Below are positions 53,008 to 61,188 of a stretch of 64,000 nt of DNA, piece by piece. The stretch is from Aequorivita marisscotiae (GTDB lineage Bacteria; Bacteroidota; Bacteroidia; Flavobacteriales; Flavobacteriaceae). The DNA is taken from assembly GCF_029814825.1 (NCBI RefSeq), contig NZ_CP122379.1, positions 248,001 to 312,000 on the forward strand. The letters run 5' to 3'. Positions within the stretch are counted from its first letter, which is position 1. Each line of letters opens with the position of its first letter. The notes below the pieces were generated by a model. That model had not been told where the DNA came from and ran no database searches. It was given only the letters and a program-made list of their open reading frames with translations. The position numbers were made by a program, and so were the translations under genes.

Positions 53008-53964
53008 TTAAAACACCTGCGAAGCAATTATTTTTATATTACTACTTTTTCCCATGGAATAATAGTGAAGAAACGGTACGCCAGCCTTAACAAGTTCCTT
53101 GCTCTGCTTTACGCACCAATCTATCCCAATTTGCCGAACAGCCTTGTTATCCTTTGCTTTAACCACTTCCTTTACTAAGGAATCCGGCAAATCTACTTTA
53201 AATCTATGCGGAATTAAATTGAGATGCGATTTAACAGCAATGGGTTTTAATCCCGGAATAATAGGCACGGTAATTCCTTCTGCTCTACATTTTTCTACAA
53301 ATTGGAAGTACTTTTCATTATCGAAAAACATTTGCGTAACAATGTACTCTGCGCCATTTTTAATTTTCTTTTTCAGAAAGTGGATATCACTTTCACTACT
53401 GGGTGCCTCCATATGTTTTTCGGGATAACCGGCAACGCCCACGCAGAAATCCGTCGGAAACGTATGTTGAAGTTCTTCATCCAAATATTTACCGTGATTC
53501 ATTAAATGTATTTGCGACACCAAGTCGCAAGCGTATTTATGTCCGTTTTTATTGGGGGTGAAATAGGTTTCGCTTTTCACGGCATCGCCCCGAAGCGCCA
53601 TTACATTGTCAATCCCCAAAAACTGAAGATCTATTAAAAAATTCTCGGTTTCTTCCTTTGTAAATCCGCCGCAAAGTATGTGCGGGACGGCATCAACCTC
53701 ATATTTATTTTGGATTGCGGCACAAATACCAACTGTTCCGGGCCGCTTGCGAACAACTTTTTTTTCAATTAAACCGTTTTTTAATTCCTTAAAAACGTAT
53801 TCCTCACGATGATAGGTAACATTGATATACGGTGGTTTAAATTCCATTAACGGATCAATATTTTCAAAAATGGAATGTATGTTTTCACCCTTCAAAGGCG
53901 GTAAAATTTCAAACGAAAATTGTGTTTTTCCGTTGCCGTTTTTTATGTGTTCGGTTACTTTCAT
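53008..53964 (-). CDS. metF: Methylenetetrahydrofolate reductase
   Basis: 318 residues. The TIM-barrel landmarks include FSFEILPPLKGENI at the start, INVTYHREE, LCGGFTKEETENFLIDLQFLGIDNVMALRGDA (FAD/folate site) and IVTQMFFDNEKYFQFVEKC. Makes 5-methyltetrahydrofolate, the methyl donor for MetH. It lies 108 bases after metH-C with a palindromic repeat in between. Confidence 0.95.
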   Translation of the reverse strand: MKVTEHIKNGNGKTQFSFEILPPLKGENIHSIFENIDPLMEFKPPYINVTYHREEYVFKELKNGLIEKKVVRKRPGTVGICAAIQNKYEVDAVPHILCGGFTKEETENFLIDLQFLGIDNVMALRGDAVKSETYFTPNKNGHKYACDLVSQIHLMNHGKYLDEELQHTFPTDFCVGVAGYPEKHMEAPSSESDIHFLKKKIKNGAEYIVTQMFFDNEKYFQFVEKCRAEGITVPIIPGLKPIAVKSHLNLIPHRFKVDLPDSLVKEVVKAKDNKAVRQIGIDWCVKQSKELVKAGVPFLHYYSMGKSSNIKIIASQVF

Positions 53965-54029
53965 GTAGTTATCCGTATTTCGTCTCCGCTCAATATAAAC
54001 TTTGGCGGGTATCTTATTATTTATTTAAA

Positions 54030-54074
54030 GACCTACAAGGAACCCCTCCTGCGTCGGGGAATACCTTGCAGGTT
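54030..54074. repeat. ACCTACAAGG-type palindrome at the metH-C stop
   Basis: ACCTACAAGG and CCTTGCAGGT bracket an inner AACCCC...GGGGA stem. The right end touches the metH stop codon (54073-54075). It may act as the 3' end hairpin of metH. Same family as 31453, 58892, 58931, 59875 and 60009. Confidence 0.7.
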
Positions 54075-56847
54075 AGTCAGCGAGATTGGGACGAAGCCAA
54101 TTCGTGGCTTCGTCTAAATTCATATTTTTTCGGGTTGCGAAATCTTCCACTTGGTCTATCTTTATTTTTCCGAGACCGAAATAGCGCGCTTCGGGATTGG
54201 CAAAATAATAGCCAGAAACTGAGGCCGCTGGCCACATTGCCATATGTTCTGTAAGTTCTACATCTATATTCTCCTTCACGTTCAAAAGTTTCCAAATGGT
54301 ACGCTTTTCCAAATGGTCGGGACAGGCGGGATAGCCCGGCGCGGGACGAATTCCTTTATATTTTTCTGAAATTAAATCTTCGTTACTAAGATTTTCTTCC
54401 GAAGCATACCCCCAATAATTGGTGCGCACCTCTTTGTGTAAATATTCCGCAAAAGCTTCCGCCAGACGGTCTGCCAATGCTTTTACCATAATTGCGTTGT
54501 AATCGTCATGGTCTGCAACATATTTGGCGGCCAGTTCTGCAGTTCCAAAACCTGCGCTAACGCAGAAACAGCCAATGTAATCCTGAATTCCAGTTTCTTT
54601 TGGCGCAATAAAATCTGCCAAGGCAATGTTGGGTTTTCCTTTTGCTTTTTGTGATTGTTGGCGTAGGGTTCTAAAGTTAAATTTTCCTTTTGTGGAAAGG
54701 TTCTCGACTGCGCTCGAACTGACATTCTGCAATTCAATATCGTCGTCATTAATAGTATTCGCCTCAAAAATTCCAAATACCGCCCGTGCCTCCAATAGTT
54801 TTTCTGAAATTATTTTGTTGAGCATTTGTTGTGCATCTTTAAATAATTCCGACGCTTGTTCACCCACAACTTCATCGGTTAAAATATTGGGATATCTTCC
54901 GTGAAGCTCCCAACTTCTAAAAAAAGGCGTCCAATCTAAATAATCCAACAATAGATTTAAATCGAAGTCTTTTAGTACGTGAACTCCCAACTGATTCGGT
55001 TTAACTATTTCAGAAGACTTCCAATCTATTTGAAATTTATTTTTCCGCGCTTCGGAAAGTGGGAGATATGTTTTTACCTTTTGGCGTTTCAAAAAATCCT
55101 TTCTGAAAGTATCATATTCCTGCTTTATATTTTCTTTATAGGAAGTTGAAGTTTCTTTTTTCAACAAATCACCAACCACGGTAACGGCACGGGAAGCGTC
55201 ATTTATATGAACAACCGCACATTCGTACTGCGGATCAATTTTTACCGCAGTATGCGCTCTACTTGTAGTTGCACCGCCAATTAATAGCGGTACTTTGAAA
55301 TTTTGCCGTTGCATTTCCTTCGCCAAAAAAACCATTTCGTCCAACGAAGGCGTAATTAATCCACTCAAGCCGATGGCATCCACATTTTCCTCCTTTGCAG
55401 TCGCTATTATTTTTTCAGGCGGCACCATTACGCCCAAATCTATAATTTCATAATTATTGCACGCCAAAACAACGCCGACAATGTTTTTCCCGATGTCGTG
55501 TACATCGCCTTTCACAGTTGCCATCAGTATGCGGCCTGCTGAGTCTGTCCCCCTATCCCCCAAAGGGGGAACCGAAGTTTCGGAATCCTGTAAAGCCCCC
55601 TTAGGGGGTTGGGGGGACTTTTCAGCCAAATCCTTTTTAGCTTTTTCAATATATGGGAGCAAGTACGCCACCGCTTTTTTCATAACCCGCGCACTCTTCA
55701 CCACTTGCGGCAAAAACATTTTTCCGCTGCCGAAAAGGTCGCCAACAACATTCATTCCTGTCATTAAATGACCTTCGATTACCTCAATGGGTTTTGAAAC
55801 GCTAATTCGTGCTTCTTCAATATCTTCAATAATAAATTCATCAATTCCTTTTACCAACGCTCTCGTAATTCGGTTTTGCAACGATTCTTCGCGCCAAGAG
55901 AGATCGATTTTACTTTCCTTTGCACTTCCTTTTACGGTTTCGGCAAAATCGAGCAAACGTTCCGTGGCGTCCTCACGACGGTCTAACATAACGTCTTCAA
56001 CGCGCTCCAATAAATCCTTTGGAATATTATCATACACCTCCAGCAATGATGGGTTTACAATCCCCATATTCATCCCGGCTTGAATGGCGTGATACAAAAA
56101 CACGGAATGCATCGCTTCCCGTACGGGATCATTTCCGCGGAAACTGAATGAAACATTGCTCACCCCACCACTTACACTCACGTGTGGCAGATTTTCCCGA
56201 ACCCAGCGTGTGGCTTCAATAAAATCGACCGCATTTCTTCGGTGTTCGTCCATTCCCGTTGCGACGGGAAAAATGTTTAAATCGAAAATAATATCCTCGG
56301 GTGCGAACTTTACTTGATTCACCAAAATATCATAGGAGCGTTTGGCGATTTCTATTCGTCTCTCGTAATTATCGGCTTGACCAGTTTCATCAAAAGCCAT
56401 CACGATTAACGCGGCGCCGTAGCGTTTAATCAGTTTTGCGTGGTGGATGAATTCAGCTTCGCCCTCCTTTAAACTGATGGAATTCACCACACATTTACCC
56501 TGAACCACCTGCAAACCGGCTTCAATAATTTCCCACTTGCTGCTATCAATCATAATGGGAACACGCGAAATATCCGGTTCGGCGATTACGAGATTTAAAA
56601 ATTTCACCATAGCCTCTTTCCCATCAATTAAACCATCATCCATATTGATGTCGATGATTTGTGCGCCGTTTTCAACTTGTTCACGGGCAACGGAAAGTGC
56701 TTCCTCAAAATTTCGTTCTTTTATAAGTCGAAGAAATTTCTTTGAACCTGCCACATTGGTGCGTTCTCCCACATTTATGAAATTGCTTTCAGGGGTGATG
56801 ATTAAAGGCTCTAAGCCTGATAATTTTAAATATCTTTTATCTTTCAT
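54073..56847 (-). CDS. metH: Methionine synthase, C-terminal polypeptide (pterin, cobalamin and reactivation domains)
   Basis: 924 residues lacking the homocysteine domain, which is a separate gene (57861-58874). Order: pterin-binding domain about 1-300 ([31 protein letters not shown]), cap 320-400, B12 domain with [13 protein letters not shown] (about 465) and [13 protein letters not shown], then the AdoMet reactivation domain ([21 protein letters not shown]). The linker before the B12 domain holds a 72-base palindromic element in frame, adding 24 residues, and another repeat may lie near residue 710. Translation is otherwise normal. Confidence 0.94.
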   Translation of the reverse strand: MKDKRYLKLSGLEPLIITPESNFINVGERTNVAGSKKFLRLIKERNFEEALSVAREQVENGAQIIDINMDDGLIDGKEAMVKFLNLVIAEPDISRVPIMIDSSKWEIIEAGLQVVQGKCVVNSISLKEGEAEFIHHAKLIKRYGAALIVMAFDETGQADNYERRIEIAKRSYDILVNQVKFAPEDIIFDLNIFPVATGMDEHRRNAVDFIEATRWVRENLPHVSVSGGVSNVSFSFRGNDPVREAMHSVFLYHAIQAGMNMGIVNPSLLEVYDNIPKDLLERVEDVMLDRREDATERLLDFAETVKGSAKESKIDLSWREESLQNRITRALVKGIDEFIIEDIEEARISVSKPIEVIEGHLMTGMNVVGDLFGSGKMFLPQVVKSARVMKKAVAYLLPYIEKAKKDLAEKSPQPPKGALQDSETSVPPLGDRGTDSAGRILMATVKGDVHDIGKNIVGVVLACNNYEIIDLGVMVPPEKIIATAKEENVDAIGLSGLITPSLDEMVFLAKEMQRQNFKVPLLIGGATTSRAHTAVKIDPQYECAVVHINDASRAVTVVGDLLKKETSTSYKENIKQEYDTFRKDFLKRQKVKTYLPLSEARKNKFQIDWKSSEIVKPNQLGVHVLKDFDLNLLLDYLDWTPFFRSWELHGRYPNILTDEVVGEQASELFKDAQQMLNKIISEKLLEARAVFGIFEANTINDDDIELQNVSSSAVENLSTKGKFNFRTLRQQSQKAKGKPNIALADFIAPKETGIQDYIGCFCVSAGFGTAELAAKYVADHDDYNAIMVKALADRLAEAFAEYLHKEVRTNYWGYASEENLSNEDLISEKYKGIRPAPGYPACPDHLEKRTIWKLLNVKENIDVELTEHMAMWPAASVSGYYFANPEARYFGLGKIKIDQVEDFATRKNMNLDEATNWLRPNLAD
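54701..54726. repeat. Second repeat-like segment inside metH-C
   Basis: The minus strand reads TGTCAGTTCGAGCGCAGTCG and continues GAGAA. I recall this word as a frequent intergenic repeat of Flavobacteriia. It encodes VSSSAVEN in a surface-loop region that is longer than in the usual MetH sequence (around IELQNV ... FRTLRQQ). Confidence 0.5.
55547..55618. repeat. 72-bp palindromic element inserted in frame in metH-C
   Basis: Imperfect 23-bp terminal inverted repeats (GTCCCCCtATCCCCC... against GTCCCCCcAACCCCC...) flank a core with its own CCGAA/TTCGG stem. The element is 24 codons long with no stop and encodes [20 protein letters not shown] plus a few more residues, between the cap and B12 domains. 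Confidence 0.85.
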
Positions 56848-56865
56848 TTCAACTTTATTTGCTTA

Positions 56866-56915
56866 GCGTCTTTGCGACTTTGCGTGCATTTTTTCTCGCA
56901 AAGTCGCAAAGACGC
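56866..56915. repeat. Perfect 19-bp inverted repeat between the dehydratase gene and metH-C
   Basis: GCGTCTTTGCGACTTTGCG and its exact complement are separated by a 12-base loop (56885-56896). It sits in the 75-base gap between the stop of the dehydratase and the metH-C start. There is no T tail on the minus strand. Confidence 0.85.
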
Positions 56916-56922
56916 CAAGGTT

Positions 56923-57864
56923 TTAGAATGGCAAATTCTTTAAATCCACATTTCCGCCAGAAATTATAATTCCAACTTTTTTGTTTTTAAATCTATCTTT
57001 TTCGCGAAGCAAGGCTGCAAAAGCAACTGCACTGCTTGGCTCAATGATTATTTTCATACGTTCCCAAATAAGTTTCATTGCGGAAATGATTTCGGCTTCT
57101 TCAACACGAATTATTTCTGAAACAAATTCCTGTATAATTGGAAAATTGATATCGCCCAGAAAGGTTTTAAGTCCGTCGGCGATTGTATTTGTGGTTTCGT
57201 TGAATTCTATTTTTCCACTTTGAAGACTTCGAAAAGCATCGTCAACTTCAAAAGGTTCGCCACCGATTGTTTTACAGTTATTTCCGAAATAGTTTACTGC
57301 AAGTGAAGTGCCGGCAATCAATCCACCACCACCAACGGGCGTGAAAATACAATCCAAATCGGGGTGTGATTGCAGCAATTCAGACGCCGAAGTTGCATTG
57401 CCAAGAATTACATTTCTGTTGTTTGAAGGATGAATAAATGTAGCGCCAGTTTCTTTTTGAATCCGTTCGGCTTCGGTTTCACGGGCGATTGGAGTAGATT
57501 CAGATTCCGTGATTATTCCGCCGTAACCTTTTACCGCTTCCTTTTTCACTTGTGGCGCATTTTCAGGCATAACGATATATGCTTTTACGTCCAAATTTTT
57601 CGCCGCCAAAGACAGTGCTTGCGCAAAATTACCGGAGGAATGTGTTACGACGCCCGCTTTTTTCTGCGTTTCGGAAAGTTGCAAAATGGCATTGGTTGCA
57701 CCCCGCATTTTAAAAGCGCCCATCTTTTGAAAATTCTCACATTTAAAGAAAACTTCGGCGCCAACCAATTCATTTATAAAAGAAGATTTTAGCACAGGGG
57801 TGTTGTGAACGTATGGCTTTACACGATCACATGCTTCTACTACCTCTTGTTTTGTGGGAATCAT
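56923..57864 (-). CDS. PLP-dependent serine/threonine dehydratase (racemase/dehydratase family)
   Basis: 313 residues, fold-type II. The PLP lysine is in GAFKMRGATNAIL (about residue 54), the phosphate loop is PVGGGGLIAG and the C-terminal ISGGNVDLKNL is typical. No regulatory ACT domain, so it is the short catabolic threonine/serine dehydratase or serine racemase type, not biosynthetic IlvA. It lies between the two metH genes and overlaps the first by 4 bases (ATGA), so it is translated as part of the methionine operon. The metabolic link is unclear. Confidence 0.88.
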   Translation of the reverse strand: MIPTKQEVVEACDRVKPYVHNTPVLKSSFINELVGAEVFFKCENFQKMGAFKMRGATNAILQLSETQKKAGVVTHSSGNFAQALSLAAKNLDVKAYIVMPENAPQVKKEAVKGYGGIITESESTPIARETEAERIQKETGATFIHPSNNRNVILGNATSASELLQSHPDLDCIFTPVGGGGLIAGTSLAVNYFGNNCKTIGGEPFEVDDAFRSLQSGKIEFNETTNTIADGLKTFLGDINFPIIQEFVSEIIRVEEAEIISAMKLIWERMKIIIEPSSAVAFAALLREKDRFKNKKVGIIISGGNVDLKNLPF

Positions 57865-58874
57865 ATAGCAATGTTTTCAGATTGAAAAACAGGACGCGGT
57901 TTGTATTGCGCAGCTATTTCAGCGATTGCCTGAATATGTTCCGGGGTGGTGCCGCAACAACCGCCGATGATATTTACCAACTGTTTGTCTAAATATTCCT
58001 TTACCTGCGAAGCCATTTGCGTTGGGCTTTCATCATATTCGCCGAACGCGTTTGGTAATCCCGCATTTGGATAGGCGCTCACGGCAAGATTGGTGCGGTT
58101 TGCAATCACTTCCAAATGGGGCGTGAGTTGTTTGGCGCCCAAAGCACAGTTAAAACCAACGCTCAAAAGTGGAATGTGCGAAATTGAAATCAAAAATGCC
58201 TCTGCAGTTTGGCCGGATAGCGTTCGCCCGGAAGCATCGGTAATTGTTCCACTAATCATTATGGGGATTTCAATATTTCGTTCTTCCTTAATTTCATCAA
58301 TTGCAAAAAGGGCTGCTTTGGCATTTAATGTATCAAAAATAGTTTCTACCAAAAGGATATCCACGCCTCCGTCAATCAAGGCTTCGGCTTGTTGTTTGTA
58401 GGCTACACGCAGTTCTTCAAATGAAATTGCCCGAAAACCGGGATCGTTTACATCGGGGCTCATACTCGCGGTTTTGTTTGTCGGACCCATTGCTCCAGCC
58501 ACAAAACGGGGTTTGTGTGGCTCTTTTGCGGTAAATTCCTCAGCTACTTTTTTTGCGATTTTGGCCGATTCGTAATTAAGTTCATAAACCAAATCCTGCA
58601 TATCGTAATCTGCCATCGCGATGGTGGTGCTGGAAAATGTGTTTGTTTCCACAATATCTGCGCCTGCCGCGAAATATTTTGAATGGATTTCTGCAATTGC
58701 CTGCGGCTGCGTGATGGAAAGCAAATCATTGTTTCCTTTTACCGATTTATGAAAATCCTTGAAACGCTCGCCACGGAAATCTTCCTCCGAAAATTTATAG
58801 CGCTGCAGCATCGTACCCATTGCGCCGTCGAGGATCAATATTCGGTTTTGAAGTGCTTTTTGTATTTTATTCAT
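57861..58874 (-). CDS. metH: Methionine synthase homocysteine-binding polypeptide (MetH N-terminal part)
   Basis: 337 residues covering only the homocysteine S-methyltransferase barrel: LILDGAMGTMLQRYK at the start, DIVETNTFSSTTIAM, and the zinc cysteines in VGFNCALGAKQL and IGGCCGTTPEH. It supplies the domain missing from the 924-residue protein downstream, so the two should work as a split MetH. First gene after a SAM-I riboswitch. A split metH is common in Bacteroidota; separation by a dehydratase gene is less usual. Confidence 0.92.
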   Translation of the reverse strand: MNKIQKALQNRILILDGAMGTMLQRYKFSEEDFRGERFKDFHKSVKGNNDLLSITQPQAIAEIHSKYFAAGADIVETNTFSSTTIAMADYDMQDLVYELNYESAKIAKKVAEEFTAKEPHKPRFVAGAMGPTNKTASMSPDVNDPGFRAISFEELRVAYKQQAEALIDGGVDILLVETIFDTLNAKAALFAIDEIKEERNIEIPIMISGTITDASGRTLSGQTAEAFLISISHIPLLSVGFNCALGAKQLTPHLEVIANRTNLAVSAYPNAGLPNAFGEYDESPTQMASQVKEYLDKQLVNIIGGCCGTTPEHIQAIAEIAAQYKPRPVFQSENIAI

Positions 58875-58891
58875 TATTTCCTTTTTTATAA

Positions 58892-58920
58892 ACCTACAAG
58901 GTTTTGGAAACCATGCAGGA
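58892..58920. repeat. ACCTACAAGG-type repeat, copy ahead of metH-N
   Basis: ACCTACAAGGTTTTGGAAACC then ATGCAGGA; related to 60009-60041. It lies in the 5' leader of metH-N, about 18 bases before the start. Confidence 0.65.
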
Positions 58921-58930
58921 AGTTGCGTAA

Positions 58931-58966
58931 ATCCTGCAAGGTATTGCCGCGGGCTACCTTGTAGGT
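58931..58966. repeat. ACCTACAAGG-type palindrome, second copy ahead of metH-N
   Basis: TCCTGCAAGGTA and TACCTTGTAGGT form the outer stem around GCCGCGGGC. It directly follows the copy at 58892. Confidence 0.65.
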
Positions 58967-58975
58967 CTTCTGATT

Positions 58976-59074
58976 TGCGTGAGGGATGGAGGCTTTGTTT
59001 GAGCTCTTTATTTTTTTGAAAATAAAAATAAAAGCGAGTGCCGAGAGCCCGACCCGTTTTTCACGGGGCACGCC
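58976..59074. repeat. Composite palindromic element in the metH leader
   Basis: GCGTG at the left end pairs with CACGC at the right. Inside are an AT-rich TTTATTTTT/AAAATAAA stem and a CCCG/CGGG hairpin (CCCGACCCGTTTTTCACGGGG region). I recall similar GCGTGAGGG...GAGAGCCCGACCCG...GGGGCACGCC elements between genes of Flavobacteriia, but this must be checked by search. Confidence 0.55.
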
Positions 59075-59119
59075 ATTTTAAAAATTATATCAAGAAAGGT
59101 GAAGGAAGAACCTATTTTT

Positions 59120-59225
59120 GTTATCTATCCCCGCTACGGCAGAAGTAGAATGTAGCACCTTCCCCGAAAGTTCGGGAGGTTGCTAAGGCGTCAAAGGGTC
59201 TATTCCCTCGGCCTTTCTTGATAAC
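59120..59225 (-). ncRNA. SAM-I (S-box) riboswitch ahead of metH-N
   Basis: P1 is GTTATC (59225-59220) with GATAAC (59125-59120). Between them the conserved core reads AAGAAAGGCCGAGGGAATAGACCC, ACGCCTTAGCAACC and GGTGCTACATTCTAC, the S-box pattern. P3 is CCTCCCGAAC/TTCGGGGAAGG. The downstream strand CCUUUCUUGAU (99-89 of the 59000s) can pair with AUCAAGAAAGG at the 5' side of the aptamer, an alternative fold. Controls metH-N, the dehydratase and metH-C. Confidence 0.9.
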
Positions 59226-59250
59226 TTTTAACTATGAATATGAACTGATG

Positions 59251-59281
59251 CAAAGTAACATTATAAAGTTTACAATACAAA
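59251..59281 (-). promoter_or_regulatory. Promoter of the metH transcript
   Basis: The minus strand has TTTG (59281-59278), 19 bases, then TTACTTTG (59258-59251), one mismatch from TTTG-N19-TAnnTTTG. Start would fall about 20 bases before the riboswitch P1. Confidence 0.6.
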
Positions 59282-59304
59282 ATTTAGTTTTGGAAAAGAC
59301 TTAG

Positions 59305-59375
59305 GACCGCTGGGCTGAAGAACAAAAGACCGCTTCGCTAAAAGATGAAAGGACTGCTTCGCTAAAGGATGAAAG
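59305..59375. repeat. Short tandem repeat between osmC and the SAM-I riboswitch
   Basis: Two 24-base units (59328-59351 and 59352-59375) of the form GACYGCTTCGCTAAARGATG differ at two positions and follow a looser third (59305-59327). A downstream TTTCATC/TTTCGTC series (59411-59442) is roughly complementary to GATGAAAG. Confidence 0.6.
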
Positions 59376-59439
59376 GACATAAAAGAATTCGTTTTTTCCT
59401 CTTTTCCTCTTTTCATCATTTCGTCATTTCGTCTTTTCG

Positions 59440-59862
59440 TCATTTTATAACATTCCCATTGAGAACGATGCTGTACGAAATCTTTACCGAAGCCTCCATG
59501 GTGATGGAAACCGAACAGTATTTTTCAAAACTGAGCTGCGCCGCGCGGATGGCTTTTGCTTCGTCAATTTTGCCTTCCAAATACAATTTTACGTGGATTG
59601 CCTCAAAAGGTTTTGCATCGCGCACTTCCTTTCGCTGGCCTTCCACTTCCATTTTATAAGAAGTAATTTCCTGTCGCTGTTTTTTCAAAATCATGATAAC
59701 GTCTATCGCGCTGCAACCGCCAACGCCCATCAGCAAAAGCTCCATTGGGCTTGCGCCTTTGGATGGTTCGTCGGTTTTATTGTCTATGAATACAGGAACG
59801 CCCGAAGCGCCTTTTGCTTCAAATAGGTAATTGTCGTTTTTTCTTTCTAAGTTAACTTTCAT
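59440..59862 (-). CDS. OsmC family peroxidase-like protein
   Basis: 140 residues with the OsmC fold. The two redox cysteines are in GVGGCSAIDVIMIL (about residue 51) and FEKYCSVSITMEAS (about 115). Family members reduce organic hydroperoxides with the first Cys as peroxidatic residue. The sequence is closer to the YhfA-like branch than to Ohr. It lies at the end of the metY-metX-hom string, behind two palindromic repeats, and its 5' end is duplicated at 59924-59995. Confidence 0.88.
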   Translation of the reverse strand: MKVNLERKNDNYLFEAKGASGVPVFIDNKTDEPSKGASPMELLLMGVGGCSAIDVIMILKKQRQEITSYKMEVEGQRKEVRDAKPFEAIHVKLYLEGKIDEAKAIRAAQLSFEKYCSVSITMEASVKISYSIVLNGNVIK

Positions 59863-59874
59863 TATTTTTCTTTA

Positions 59875-59923
59875 GACCTACAAGGAGCCTCGCTGAAAAA
59901 GCGAGGAACACCTTGCAGGAGGT
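59875..59923. repeat. ACCTACAAGG-type palindrome upstream of osmC
   Basis: ACCTACAAGG and CCTTGCAGG bracket a perfect CCTCGCT/AGCGAGG inner stem. It lies between intact osmC and its truncated copy and ends where the truncated copy begins. Confidence 0.7.
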
Positions 59924-59995
59924 TTAGTCTTTTATCTCGCATCGCAGCGCTCCAAAAAGATAGTTGTTGTTTTTTCTTTCTAAATTTATTTTCAT
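59924..59995 (-). pseudogene. Truncated duplicate of the osmC 5' end
   Basis: A frame of 23 codons from ATG (59995) reads MKINLERKNNNYLF then GALRCEIKD and a stop. The first 14 residues match the osmC start MKVNLERKNDNYLF with two changes, after which similarity ends. Both copies are preceded on the minus strand by the same kind of ACCTACAAGG repeat (60009 and 59875), so repeat-mediated duplication is likely. Confidence 0.75.
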
Positions 59996-60008
59996 CGAAT
60001 TTTTCATT

Positions 60009-60041
60009 AGACCTACAAGGTTTTTAAAACATTGCAGGAAG
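60009..60041. repeat. ACCTACAAGG-type repeat after the homoserine dehydrogenase gene
   Basis: ACCTACAAGGTTTTTAAAACATTGCAGGA lies directly past the hom stop codon (60043). It could form the 3' hairpin of hom. Confidence 0.65.
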
Positions 60042-60042
60042 T

Positions 60043-61188
60043 TTAATTTTCTTTATCACTTATCCGCAAAATATCTCCGAAAACACCTCGAGCCGTAACC
60101 GCTGCTCCCGCGCCGGCGCCTTGGATAACGATTGGGTTGTCGCCGTAACTTTCGGTATAAATTTCAAAAATTGAATCGCTTCCTTTTAGCGCTCCCAACA
60201 TACTATTTTTGGGAACCGATACCAAACTCACATCCAACAGCGCCCCCGTTTCCTTTGACAAATCGCCGTGCAAATCTGCAACGTAACGGAAAACAAAATA
60301 TTTCGATTGGTTTTTCTTTTTAATTTGAAACGGAACGTCCAATTCCTGTATTCGATTTAAAAAATCTTCTTTTGAAACCTTTCGCAAATCCTTTGGAATC
60401 AGGTTTTGAATGGAAATATCTTCAAACTCATTGTGCAAATCCAATTCTCTTGCTAAGATAAGTAATTTCCTGCCAACGTCATTGCCACAAAGGTCTTCGC
60501 GCGGGTCTGGCTCTGTAAACCCATTGTGGATTGCTGAATTTAAGACGGCGCTGAACGATTTGTCTTCTTCAGAAAAAGTATTGAAAATATAACTTAACGA
60601 ACCTGAAAATACACCGCGAATTCGTGTGATATTTTCACCCGAAAGGTGTAACAATTTAATGGTATCAATCAACGGAAGTCCTGCGCCCACATTTGTTTCG
60701 TATAAATACTGACGTTTTTTTGAAGTCAGTTTTTGGCGAAGGTCTTTGTAAAAATTCAAATCCAATGTGTTGGCAATTTTGTTTGAAGAAACCAAATGGA
60801 AACCGTTTTCAACAAAATTTGAATAATTTCGCACAAAGCTTGCATCGGCAGTATTATCAACTAAAATCAGGTTTTGAAGGTTGTTGTTTTTCGCGAAGGA
60901 AATAACTTCTTCGGGATTGTATTCTTTACCAGATTCAATTTTTTCGTCAATCCAGTTTTTGGTTAATCCATCTTGTTGAAGTAATACCGTTTTTGAATTT
61001 GCGATTGCAAAAATATTCAGTTCCAAATCGCGTCTTCGGGAAATTTCTTCTTTCGAGGAGATTATTTGGTTCACCAAATGGCTACCCACATTTCCGTGGC
61101 CGAAAATGGCAATGTTTATCTTTTTCTTTTTTATGGTGTTTAGATCAATTCGGTTTATAACTGGGTTATCCAATACTTGCGTGCTCAT
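60043..61188 (-). CDS. hom: Homoserine dehydrogenase, monofunctional
   Basis: 381 residues. The NAD(P)-binding loop is FGHGNVGSHLVNQI near residue 30, the substrate region contains ETNVGAGLPLIDTIKLLHLSGE, and FSGSLSYIFNTFSE and EPDPREDLCGNDVGRKLLIL hold the catalytic Asp/Lys positions. There is no fused aspartokinase domain and no ACT domain. Makes homoserine for MetX. The ATG overlaps the end of the metX-like gene by 23 bases. Confidence 0.94.
   Translation of the reverse strand: MSTQVLDNPVINRIDLNTIKKKKINIAIFGHGNVGSHLVNQIISSKEEISRRRDLELNIFAIANSKTVLLQQDGLTKNWIDEKIESGKEYNPEEVISFAKNNNLQNLILVDNTADASFVRNYSNFVENGFHLVSSNKIANTLDLNFYKDLRQKLTSKKRQYLYETNVGAGLPLIDTIKLLHLSGENITRIRGVFSGSLSYIFNTFSEEDKSFSAVLNSAIHNGFTEPDPREDLCGNDVGRKLLILARELDLHNEFEDISIQNLIPKDLRKVSKEDFLNRIQELDVPFQIKKKNQSKYFVFRYVADLHGDLSKETGALLDVSLVSVPKNSMLGALKGSDSIFEIYTESYGDNPIVIQGAGAGAAVTARGVFGDILRISDKEN

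Noticed and set aside
53922..54254. 110-residue plus-strand frame over the metF/metH-C junction
   Set aside because: Shadow of two well-supported minus-strand genes and a palindromic repeat.
54073..58874. Frameshifted or broken metH
   Set aside because: The two parts hold complementary, complete domain sets with good starts and a different gene between them, so this is a split enzyme, not a decayed one.
59128..59220. tRNA or small tRNA-like gene at the stem-rich segment ahead of metH-N
   Set aside because: The conserved S-box words and the P1 pairing identify it as a SAM-I riboswitch.
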